Source: Neocallimastix lanati (nom. inval.) (Eukaryota > Neocallimastigomycota > Neocallimastigomycetes > Neocallimastigales > Neocallimastigaceae). From it: 64,000 nt of DNA. The stretch spans positions 258,501 through 322,500 of the forward strand of contig JACVTC010000024.1 of the NCBI GenBank assembly GCA_016946835.1, given 5' to 3'. Made by a program: the position numbers and the translations under genes. Positions 31,838 to 43,803 of the stretch are shown one piece after another. The notes under the pieces are model-generated. The model saw only the letters and a list, made by a program, of their open reading frames with translations. It searched no databases and was not told where the DNA came from. Within the stretch, counting starts at the first letter, position 1; each line of letters opens with the position of its first letter.

Positions 31838-32603
31838 AAATAAAAAAAATAAAAAAAATAAAAAAAAATCACATATAAAAGAATAAAATAAAATAAAATT
31901 AAATAAGAAATTTTCAAGTATTTTAAATAATTTGTATTATCATAATTAATGATATGTATATATATATATTATTATTATTAAAAAAAAAAAAAGATTAATT
32001 CTTCAGTTCTCATAATATAAAATATATTTATAATTTATAATATATACTATACTGTAATATATACATATTTTATATTTTTTTTATTAAAATTATATTTTTT
32101 TTTTTTATTTTTTATAATATTTACCTTTTATATTTTTGAGATAAACGTTTCGTTAGAGTACCATCCTTTGAAAAACCCAAAATAGTTGATTTTTTTTTCT
32201 TAACATTAAGACTATTATTTAATGGAATGGTATTATTTACTACATTATTTGTTTTGTTTAGCTGTAATTCAACTTCGTTTATCTCTTTATTATTTGAAGG
32301 GGTATTATTTACTACATTATTTGTTTTATTTGGCTGTAATTCAGCTTCGTTTATCTCTTTATTTATTGAAGTGGTATTATTTACTACATCATTTGTTTTG
32401 TTTGGCTGTAATTCAACTTCGTTTATCTCTTTACTTAATGAGGTGGTATTACTTTCTTCAATATTTGTTTTATTTTGCTGTGATTCAACTTCGTTCATCT
32501 CTGTATTTAACGAAATAGTATTATTTACTACAACATCTATTTGATTTGTCTCTGATTCAGGTTCGTTCATCTTTTTATTTTTTTTTTTTTTAAAGAAATT
32601 CAT
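27030..32603 (-). CDS. PH-domain, coiled-coil protein with C-terminal membrane anchor
   Basis: Five exons with agreeing phases: 32603-32125, 31757-31385, 31238-31197, 31053-30976 and 30773-27030 (4716 nt, 1571 aa). Exon 1 encodes four to five copies of a ~27-aa repeat (KEINEVELQPNKTN-x-VVNNT). Exon 2 is Ser-rich with RPKS motifs. Exons 3-5 together form a PH domain (~287-395): EGWVYRRKQFQ, YYMAAKKRKLKAGILCFYR, FGTIDLSECTEVNFE and the closing helix STEKWIEAIKELI. The rest is predicted coiled coil and about 250 aa of Asn/Glu/Gln/Ile repeats (NENENQIENENKNQIK style). Near the C-terminus is a hydrophobic helix (YLTSTLCLYVVCKISIKVV) with a short basic tail. This suggests a lipid-binding protein tail-anchored to a membrane, perhaps a cortical or contact-site tether; that role is inferred. 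The hydrophobic Met start at 30929 is intron read-through. Confidence 0.8.
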
Positions 32604-33592
32604 TTATTATAGGTAGATTAATATTATATATAACTATCTAATTTAATATTTTTAAAATATATGAACATAATTTTTATATTTATTATTAACTAATATTAGT
32701 GTGTTATAATCAATATCAGGATATTAATGTAAATTTATATATTACTATCATTTATTTTATAAAATATATAATATTATAATTTAAAAAAAAAAAAAAAAAA
32801 AATTTTGCTATTCTCAATGAATGGTATATAACAATATTTTATTATTTTAATTAATACTAAATTACTGGAGATATATGTATACATATATATATATAATTTT
32901 TCTTTTTTCAAACATTATTGGTATATTAGTTTATTTATAAAAATTTTTCTTGTTCTTATTTTAATATGAAACTATTAATAAATATAGTTTTTTTATTTTA
33001 AGAGTTTTTTTTTTAAAAATAAATTAAAAATAAAAAAAAAAAATTATATAATAAGAACTAAATTTTAAAAAATAATAAAATTTTAAAGAATTTTCCTTAT
33101 GGTCACTTCACTTATTTTATTATTATTATTATTATTATATTATTATTATTATTATTATTTTATTATTATTATTATTATTATTACTAATTATTTATTATAT
33201 AAATTTATATTTATATATCTATTTATTTAATATAATATTATTTACTTTTATCATTATATAAAATTATGTAAAATATATTATATCATATATTTAGAATAAT
33301 AAGTATTGCTATTGCTGTATTATTTTAATTCCGAGACTTAAAATATTGATATATATATATAAATTTAAATAAATACAAAAAAAAAAAATTTATTTATTTT
33401 TAACTTTCAAAAGTCATATTATTAACCTTAATGAAATAAAAAAAGAAATTTATTTCACTAAAAATATATGTAATAACATTATCTATAAAGATAAAAAGTA
33501 TTATTATAACATCATCTTTCACGATAAATCACTAGTTAATAAAGTTTAATACTATTGAATTATAAATGAAATATTATCAATAACTGTACATA

Positions 33593-33661
<69 letters not shown>

Positions 33662-34553
33662 TATTAAAACATATTCGATTTTTTTAATTTAATTATTGTA
33701 AATATACATTTCAAAAATTTTTAATATTTGCATTTACTACATATTAAATGCAAAAATAATTTATTTTTAATTGTAATTAATATTTAATAATTTGTATTAA
33801 GTATCTTTAAAAAAGAAAAAAAAATTTTTTTCATGAAAAATATCGCTTTTAACTTTATACAAAAGGATTTACTAATAAAAACAAATTAATTTTATAATAC
33901 ATATATACATATAATAAATTTTAAAGTTTAATAAACTTTAAAATTTATTAAAGTAAAAATTATTAATATATAAATATTTATTTTTTTTTGTTTTTTTGTT
34001 TTGTTTTAATTTTACAATTACATCTATAAAAAAAAAAAAAAAAATCAAAACTAAAAATAGAAAAACTATTATAAAAATATTATACAATATTAAAGTTCAT
34101 AATTGTACTACTAAACTTTTTATATTATTTTATTTTTTATTTATATATATATATGTATCTGAAATTTTTTTTTATCCAAAATTTTATTATATTTTGATAT
34201 TTACTAAATATTTGATCAATTTTTTTTTTTTTTATTATAAAAGAATTTATTTTAAGATTAAAATTAACCAATAAAAATTTGTGTATTACCCATTAATTAT
34301 TATAATAAAAAAGTAATTAATAATTGAATAAAACTAATTAAGCATAATATAAAAAAATTTTCTTTGTATTATTGTATATGAAATTACATTTATAGTTTTT
34401 TTTTTTTTTTTTTTTTTTGATATTGTTGACAAAATAAAATATGGCTATTTTTTTTATATAATAGATAATAGAATATTTATAAATTATAGATTCTTTTATT
34501 TTATTCATTAAATAAAAAATTAATTTATAAAATATATAAAATTATTTTATAAA
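32604..34553. other. AT-rich intergenic region with a 60-nt poly(A) tract
   Basis: No gene is supported. The A run at about 33598-33658 is among the longest homopolymers in the window. ATT repeats lie at 33117-33185. Confidence 0.7.
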
Positions 34554-36778
<2,225 letters not shown>

Positions 36779-37462
36779 CTATTTTATAAAAATAAGAAAA
36801 AAATTTAATAATAACGAAAAATTATATTAGATTATAATATATATATATATATATTTAAAAAGTATTATATTATCTTGATTATGCTTACTCTCTGTTATTA
36901 GTAACTTAGGTTACAAAAGCAATTATAATAATATATTCCGCATTTAAATATATTCCACATTAATATAAAAAAATATTAATATTAATTATTTAATATAAAT
37001 TAAAATAAACATATACAATTTTTTTTTTTCTTGTTATCTTAGAATAACTACCTAACATTTTTAATTATGATATAATAAAGTAGACCTTGATTGTCAAATA
37101 CTGAAAAGAAGATAAAAAATTAAAATGAAAGAATTATTATTTTTTCTTTGCTTTATGTTTTTTTTTTTTTTTTTTTTTTTAATTTATAATCGAGAATATA
37201 TATATATAATGTAATCCGAATGTCCAAATTTAATATTAATTATTAATATTGTTTTAATTAAATACATTTTTATAATTTTTATGGAGTAAAAATATAATTA
37301 CAAAAAATTTTAAACTATTTTTTATTATATAGAATATCTATATCAATTATTATTTAAATAATAAAAATTGAAACATTTCTGGACATATGCAATAAAGAAT
37401 TTCTTTCATAAAAATAATTAAAAATTTTAAAAAAAAAAAAAATAATATGACCAATAATAAGT

Positions 37463-37494
<32 letters not shown>

Positions 37495-37631
37495 GTAATA
37501 TTAATTCTTAATATATATATTTTTTAAAAAAAAAATTAAATAAATAAAAAAATATTAAATTTTTAAAATTTAAATAGTTAAAACTGTTATAATATAAAAA
37601 TGTTTTAATAATAATAATAATAATAATAATA

Positions 37632-37664
<33 letters not shown>

Positions 37665-37739
37665 ATTATTATTATTATAATAGATAATTATTTGTTCATG
37701 TTTTTTTTTTTAAAAAAAAATGCAAAATTTTATTTATAT

Positions 37740-37815
<76 letters not shown>

Positions 37816-38039
37816 TAAAATAGAAATGAATTATTCTATTATTTTTTTTATATAAATATAATCATTATTAATCTTTTATATTAGGAATTAAACTTTATTT
37901 AACAATATTTAATATTTAAAAAGGATAACATAAAACTTTATATTAACATCCAAAAAAAAAAAATAAAAATAAAAAAAATTAAAAAAATAAAATAAAATAA
38001 AATAAAATAAAATAAAATAACATAAAAAATAAAAAAATT
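36779..38039. other. AT-rich region upstream of the HECT exons
   Basis: Probably includes the unresolved 5' part of the HECT gene. On the minus strand, VFDNQGLLYYIIIKNV is open between an AG near 37115 and a GT near 37055, but no linking phases could be confirmed. Otherwise poly(T) runs, ATT (37605-37680) and TTTA (37738-37815) tracts. Confidence 0.5.
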
Positions 38040-38437
38040 AAAATATTTTAGATTTGAGGAACAAAATGGAAACTCCTTCTATTTATTCGTATCTGTTATC
38101 AAATATTTCTTTCCTTTTTTTTTTCTTTGTCAATATCGTTTCAATATGAACACTCTTTTATTAACATAGGCTACATTATGATATACAAATCAATAATAAT
38201 TTTAAAAAAAATATATAAGTACTAATCACTATTGGCATGATATTAGTAATGTATTCAGTAAGTCCCATAAAATAAAAAAGAAATCCGTAGGAGTTTGAAA
38301 ATAAAAATAAGAAAAAAAACTTATTAATAATTTTTTATCTTTTCTTTATTATCCTCATTTCTCTGAGCCGAGTTAATCATCAATAAGATTTCCAATACAT
38401 TGTTATCTTCATAAAGAAGACACAAATTGTACCAGTA

Positions 38438-38440
<3 letters not shown>
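38040..38440 (-). pseudogene. LINE copy F: decayed C-terminal fragment
   Basis: The stretch 38215-38440 resembles the intact LINE at 40.05-40.25 kb: the block with AATCAC-ATTGGCAT-A and the block GAGCCGA...TAAGATTTCCAATAC...AAGAAGACACA. Order and orientation agree. It is heavily mutated and has no open frame. Confidence 0.6.
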
Positions 38441-38474
<34 letters not shown>

Positions 38475-38502
38475 TTTTTATAAATATGTTATAATTATAA
38501 AA

Positions 38503-39743
38503 ATACCTTTTTTTTTTTGTTGTTGTTGTCGTTGTATTTAAACTAGGAAGAAAATACACTTCCGCTGATTTATTAAATAGATAATTATATTAATTATATT
38601 TTTATGTATTTACAATTTAAAAAAATACATTATATAAAATAAAGATAAAAAAAAAAATTTATGTAAAAGATTAAGTAAATTAAAAATTAATAAAAATTAA
38701 AAAAAAAAAATTAATTAATCATAAAAAATTTAATAAAAATAAGTTCAGACATTAAAAAAATTTCGGTGTGATGTATATAATATGTAATAGCATGATCACC
38801 ATTTAAATCTAAAATAATAAAACAAAGATGTAGTATCTTTAAAATAGATAGTGTGGTGTCCATTAAACTTCTCCCCTGAAAATGCAGAAAGATTGTCATT
38901 AAAAGAATTACTCTCTATAGATTCTGTGAGAAGAACTGGACTGTTAGTTATTGTGTTTGCAATATATATAATAGGTCTACTAATAGTATTGTTCCTAAGT
39001 CATATCGGTACGACGACGATACTCTTGGTACTGAAGGATTTCTTACTAAATCGATCAAAAAGTGACTCATGAGAGCTACTATTGATTAGTATTCTTTTTA
39101 ATAAGATAACGTGCAAGCCACACAATAAATAGAATGACAGACTCCCGCATATTGTATAAGAGTTGTTTACTTAAATATCTCTATTCACTATTATCGAATT
39201 ATAGCTCATCTAAATTTGAAATTCCGCCAAGAAGAAATATGAAAATATATTTAATGTTAAAAATAAAAGAGTCCTTATTTTATCACTGTATATTATGAAA
39301 AGGTCATTGATGAAATTTAAAGATTGGCTTCTATATATTGAAAAGGAAAAACATTCTAATATCAATTGGATGAATGACTGTTCACCTTCTTCACAGGATG
39401 AGCATACCTTCAGACAGTTGTCAAAGACTCTACTACCTCTGATAGAAATAGTAGTGTTGTATTTAAACCCAGATCAAGATAGGCTACATAAATATTTACC
39501 TTTAAATTTTCTTCTTTGACAAATTTGACAAATTTCTCTTTGAGAGATATAAAGGCTAATACGCTCTTCATGATTACGAAAACCAAATTGTTCAGGTCTA
39601 ATTAAATTATGTAAAAAAAGCATACTTAGAAATTCTATCAGTAATTATTCTAGTTATGATTTAAACAGAACATTGGTAGAAAGATTCCCTGATAGAGTAA
39701 ATACCTTGAAATTATTTTCAATAAAATCTGGTAAGGATCGTTT
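38503..39743 (-). pseudogene. LINE copy C: internally deleted copy of the copy-B type
   Basis: Running on the minus strand from 39743: decayed RT motifs (QCSV-stop-IITRIITDRISKYAF, then an RPEQFGFRN-like stretch near 39590-39570). Most of the RT palm is then missing. Next come NCLKVCSSCEEGEQSFI (the zinc-binding C-terminal pattern, ~39420-39360) and the C-terminal block at 39060-38830. The 3' UTR near 38545-38570 (GGAAGAAAATACACTT) resembles that of copy B, with a T run beyond it on the plus strand. Many stops are present. Confidence 0.72.
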
Positions 39744-39744
39744 G

Positions 39745-39776
<32 letters not shown>

Positions 39777-42336
39777 CTAGGAATAAACTTTATTTAATAA
39801 TATTTTTTTTTTTAAAAAAAATACATGAAGTTTAAATACATGTAATTTTTTTTTTATATTAATATTAAAAAACTACGTTATGAGATTCGAGGACGAAAAG
39901 ACCTCTAACTCTTCCCATTCATCAAAGATAACTCCATGTGGATGAAAATTATCATTCGAATCTGTATCAGAATTTCTTCTTTGCCTTATCGTTACGACGT
40001 CGACGCTCTTGACAACGGTAGGTCTAACACTATACAAATCGATCATGGTGTAAAAATCACCAATCACAATAGGCATAACGTTTGTAAGGAATTCCGCAAG
40101 CCCCACAAAATATGAAATCGGGAAAGAAGACTCGTTCGAAGGTGATTGAAAAATATTATTAATATATCGCCTTCTTTCACCCAAGCCGATCTTTAAGATT
40201 TCAAATACTGCATTTCCGCCAAGAAGGAGACACAGCACGTAAAAATTGATATTATCATCAAAATCTTCCTCTTTATCATCAGGAATATTTAATGATTTCT
40301 CATGAACAATAAGAGAAAAATTAATAAAAATTTCATCAACAAAGGGAATGAAATGTTGCCTAAATTCTTCAAATTTAGGACATAAAAGTATCCAGTGTGT
40401 AAAACTAGGTATGCTGTTACTCTCACCACAATAAGGGCAGTATGTTGGGCAATTTTCTGATACTAGATTACTTTTAACATACGTTTTTACATCAAATTTG
40501 AATCCACATTTAATTCGTCCAATCCAAAAAAATCCAAGAGAAAATTGTGAAAATTTAAGTGATAGACGTTGAATAAATTTTTTAAAACCAAATTTAAATT
40601 TCTTGTATTTTGTAGATCTGATCGCAGGAGTGCTTGAATAATGAATATTTTCCCAGTAAAACTTCCTTATTTCTCCAGGAAGTTTATTATTGTGCTTGTG
40701 TACTGCTAAACTCCGTGCTTTTTTCGTCCATGAATAGTGAGAAAGTGTAGGTATATTTTTGACTAAATGAGAAATAATACAAGAAGAATCTTTCCACTTT
40801 TTAAAACATCGAATCATCGCCTTAGCACAAAAACTAGCTATAGGAGGTATAGAAAGTTCCTTAGACATATTGTAAATTGAAGTATTGGAGGTTTTATTTT
40901 TAAACCCGAAACTCCAATACAAACCTCGATTAAAAGCAGTTTGAGCTTTTTCAGTATTCTTTTTATTTGAACCAAGTAAGGGAGCATAATAAAGAACAGA
41001 ACTAAGGACAAAAGAAACTAGTATACGAATTTTAAAGTAGAAAGGAACATTCCTATTGGTTAAAAATCTAAAGAAAGAGTTAACTGTATAATTAATTTTA
41101 CTATTCATCTTAGCAATAATAGGTTTTAAATCCAACGATTCATTAAAAGGTATACCAAGATATGTATATTGATTAGTGCTTGGTATATAGTTCATACCAA
41201 GTCTAAAAGTAGGATTTTCATAATGTCTTGAAGGTATAAAATTCTTTGGTTTAACAACTAGTGTAGCGCATTTATTGATTCCAAAGGTCATTTCATTTTT
41301 AATACCCCAATCATGAGCAATATTCAAAAGGTTTTTAAGTGAAGATTTTGTAGGAGCTAATAATACAATATCATCAGCAAATAATCCACCACAACACTTT
41401 TTCTTTTCAGTAATCACACCATAACTTTTACATTTATCAAAAATATCATTGATAAATATATTGAATAAAATAGGAGAGAGAGGACACCCTTGGCGAACAC
41501 CACGGTGTATTGGAAATTCTTTTGAAAGTTTACCATTAAAGTTTGCACGAGCTTTCGAGGTAAGGTATAGATTAGTAATGAATTGAAGGCATTTACCACG
41601 AATACCAAGATAATTTAGTTTAGTAAGTATATTGTAAATTGGAACTGAATCATAAGCTTTTTTAAGGTCAAGAAAGGCAAGAAAGGTAAATTTATCCTTA
41701 AATTTTCTTCTTTGACAAATTTCACGAATAGATACAAATAAACTAATACATTCTTCTTTATTTCTAAAACCAAACTGTTCTGGTCTAATTATTCCATTAG
41801 AAAAAGCATAGTCCGATATTCTTTTAGTGACAATTTTTGATAGAATTTTTAAACCTACATTGATGAGTGAAATACCACGATAATTATTACAATCTGAAAG
41901 ATCCCCTTTTTTAGGAATAGAAACAATAGAAGCAGAGTTCCATTCATTAGGAAAGTCACCATCCCAAATTTTATTAAAAAGTAATAACAGACACTTTGCA
42001 CAATCGGAATAAGTAACCTCTTGATTAGAGTCATCCTGAGAAGAATTTCTACTCTCAGAATTAAAAAATGCTTTAAAAAATTCTGTAGGTATACCATCAG
42101 GACCAGGTGCTTTGTTATTTTTCATTGAAAGAACAGTTGAATGAATTTCTGACATGGAAATAGGTTGATTAATATCCCATGATTCCTGAGGAGTAGAAGA
42201 ATTATTAAGTATTCTTTTCCAATAATTTTCATTAAGACTGTGACCAGTTATATCAGAAGCAAGTTCTTCATAGTGTTCTGCAAAACGATTGAATTGATCT
42301 TCTTGGGATACTAGAACATTACCTTCTTTATCTTTA
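39744..42336 (-). mobile_element. LINE copy D: 5'-truncated non-LTR retrotransposon flanked by 14-bp direct repeats
   Basis: On the minus strand the element ends TTTATTCCTAGTCT followed by a ~30-nt A tail (plus-strand T run 39744-39773). GGTAAGGATCGTTT is found just outside the tail (39730-39743) and at the 5' end (42337-42350). If this is the target duplication, D inserted into copy C, and the first ~18 codons of the open frame come from the flank. Confidence 0.75.
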
Positions 42337-42389
42337 GGTAAGGATCGTTTCCAATTCTTTATTACAAAATAATACTTTATAAAATTCAA
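39873..42389 (-). CDS. LINE reverse transcriptase (endonuclease domain missing)
   Basis: An uninterrupted 838-codon frame. RT motifs in order: GIPTEFFKAFF and SIPKKGD with NYRGISLINVGLKILSKI (fingers), RPEQFGFRN, LAFLDLKKAYDS (motif A, ~237-248), GVRQGCPLSPILFNIFIND (motif B, ~296) and FADDIVLLA (motif C, catalytic Asp pair at ~339-340). The thumb and a C-terminal zinc-binding module CPTYCPYCGE...FTHWILLC (~645) follow. The N-terminal APE-like endonuclease of full-length LINEs is absent, so the copy is 5' truncated although the RT is intact. The Met at 42389 probably lies in flanking sequence. Copying its own RNA at a chromosomal nick is the family role; this copy alone could not cut DNA. Copies A, B, C and F belong to related subfamilies. 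Confidence 0.92.
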   Translation of the reverse strand: MNFIKYYFVIKNWKRSLPKDKEGNVLVSQEDQFNRFAEHYEELASDITGHSLNENYWKRILNNSSTPQESWDINQPISMSEIHSTVLSMKNNKAPGPDGIPTEFFKAFFNSESRNSSQDDSNQEVTYSDCAKCLLLLFNKIWDGDFPNEWNSASIVSIPKKGDLSDCNNYRGISLINVGLKILSKIVTKRISDYAFSNGIIRPEQFGFRNKEECISLFVSIREICQRRKFKDKFTFLAFLDLKKAYDSVPIYNILTKLNYLGIRGKCLQFITNLYLTSKARANFNGKLSKEFPIHRGVRQGCPLSPILFNIFINDIFDKCKSYGVITEKKKCCGGLFADDIVLLAPTKSSLKNLLNIAHDWGIKNEMTFGINKCATLVVKPKNFIPSRHYENPTFRLGMNYIPSTNQYTYLGIPFNESLDLKPIIAKMNSKINYTVNSFFRFLTNRNVPFYFKIRILVSFVLSSVLYYAPLLGSNKKNTEKAQTAFNRGLYWSFGFKNKTSNTSIYNMSKELSIPPIASFCAKAMIRCFKKWKDSSCIISHLVKNIPTLSHYSWTKKARSLAVHKHNNKLPGEIRKFYWENIHYSSTPAIRSTKYKKFKFGFKKFIQRLSLKFSQFSLGFFWIGRIKCGFKFDVKTYVKSNLVSENCPTYCPYCGESNSIPSFTHWILLCPKFEEFRQHFIPFVDEIFINFSLIVHEKSLNIPDDKEEDFDDNINFYVLCLLLGGNAVFEILKIGLGERRRYINNIFQSPSNESSFPISYFVGLAEFLTNVMPIVIGDFYTMIDLYSVRPTVVKSVDVVTIRQRRNSDTDSNDNFHPHGVIFDEWEELEVFSSSNLIT

Positions 42390-42393
42390 TAGT

Positions 42394-42394
<1 letters not shown>

Positions 42395-42427
<33 letters not shown>

Positions 42428-42900
42428 GAAATAATTAATGCGAACGTTAATCTTTATTTATTTATTCATTTATTAATTACATGTATATTTTTAATTTTAA
42501 TAGAAAATAAAAAACACAGAATTAATAAAAAAAATAAATATTATTTGACCAATTAGAGCATAATAATATTTAAAATAGTTAATGTGAAATAAAAAGTTTT
42601 ATTCAAAAGTAATGTAAAATAAAAAGTTTTATTCAAAAGTAAAGTGTATAAATAAATTCAAAAATAAGTTCGTATGCAACAAACTTCACCTCCATAATAT
42701 AAGATTTCTGTTTAAAAGGAATTCTTAATCCAGATTAGGGTTTGAATTGACTATCTGAAAGAAATTATGGTCTTCTCCTTCAGAGGTTTTGGCTTTGCTA
42801 GCCTGTCTTACCGCATTTTCAGTGTTTATGCTCCTGGTTTGTTTGCGCTTATACTGTCGAAATAGCAATCCTTATCGAGTACTAGCCCTAGGTCTTTTTT
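42395..42900 (-). mobile_element. Poly(A)-tailed repeat family, copy 1 (SINE-like or LINE tail)
   Basis: On the minus strand a comparatively GC-rich 5' part (42900-42650) leads into an AT-rich 3' part ending ATTATTTCTGT and ~28 A. The 3' ~350 bp matches a plus-strand copy at 61236-61509 in order, sharing CAAACCCTAATC, TACGAACTT, TTTTAAATATTATTATG, CTAATTGG-CAAATAATATT, CTGTGTTTTTT and CATGTAATTAATAA. Copy 1 carries an extra tandem duplication of about 33 bp (AATAAAACTTTTTATTT unit). It has no coding frame. Its A tail abuts the 5' side of the nested LINEs. Confidence 0.7.
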
Positions 42901-43405
42901 CTTTATAAATAATTAATTATCATCTGTATATTAAATGAATTGTTATCTAATTTTGTAAAATTTAGTACAATATAGTAATATCAGCTATTACACCAAAACA
43001 AATATAAGAAATTATAAAATATAAATTTAAAAAAAAAAAAATTCCTTATAATTTTTGATAATAAAATGACGTTCTTTTTTTTTATTTTATTATTTATTTG
43101 TTATTTTATTATTTTATTATTTTATTATTTTATTATTTTATTATTTCTTTTTTAATCCACAAGAAATCAAAAAACATTTAAATTTCATTAAAAATATTTA
43201 ATAAATATTAATTTTTAAAAATTTTCTCAAAAAACTAAAATTTATGATATATAATTATTTTTATGAACTATGTCAAAATTCTTTCATTTCATTTCTCCAA
43301 TATTTATAATACCAATTAATATTAAAAAATATTATATATATATATATTCATTTTATGAAATACATTTAATTAAATGAATATATATATATAATATAAAAAA
43401 AATAT

Positions 43406-43436
<31 letters not shown>

Positions 43437-43803
43437 ATAAAAATAAAAATAATAACAAAATAAAAATATAATCTTAAATATTATAGATAACTAATGATTA
43501 TGTATAATTCTTTTTAAAAAATTCTAATTATTTATTTTTATTTTTTTTTTTTTTTTTTTTTTAGATAAACTTTTATCGTTTTATAAAAAATATTTTTTTT
43601 CTTCTTTAATATATATAAAAACGAATAGATAAATAATATTTTTCAAATATAATTCAAATAAAAATAATAATAATTTTTTCTTTTACAATATATATAATAA
43701 ATTTAAAAACAAAAAAAAAAAATTGAAAGTAATTATATTAATTATATATATATATAAACTATTATTACAATAATAAAAATTGATTAAATATTTTTATTTA
43801 AAT
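42901..43803. other. AT-rich spacer 3' of the CotH gene
   Basis: ATTTT repeats (43095-43145), poly(A) and poly(T) tracts. No gene is seen. Confidence 0.7.

Noticed and set aside
38851-39519. Plus-strand frames of 73 and 74 codons
   Set aside because: Antisense to LINE copy C, whose zinc-binding and C-terminal motifs read on the minus strand.
42700-42900. Possible tRNA gene in the GC-richer stretch
   Set aside because: A TTTGAATT-type B-box-like word is present, but no cloverleaf stems could be paired. No tRNA, rRNA or CRISPR array was found anywhere in the window.
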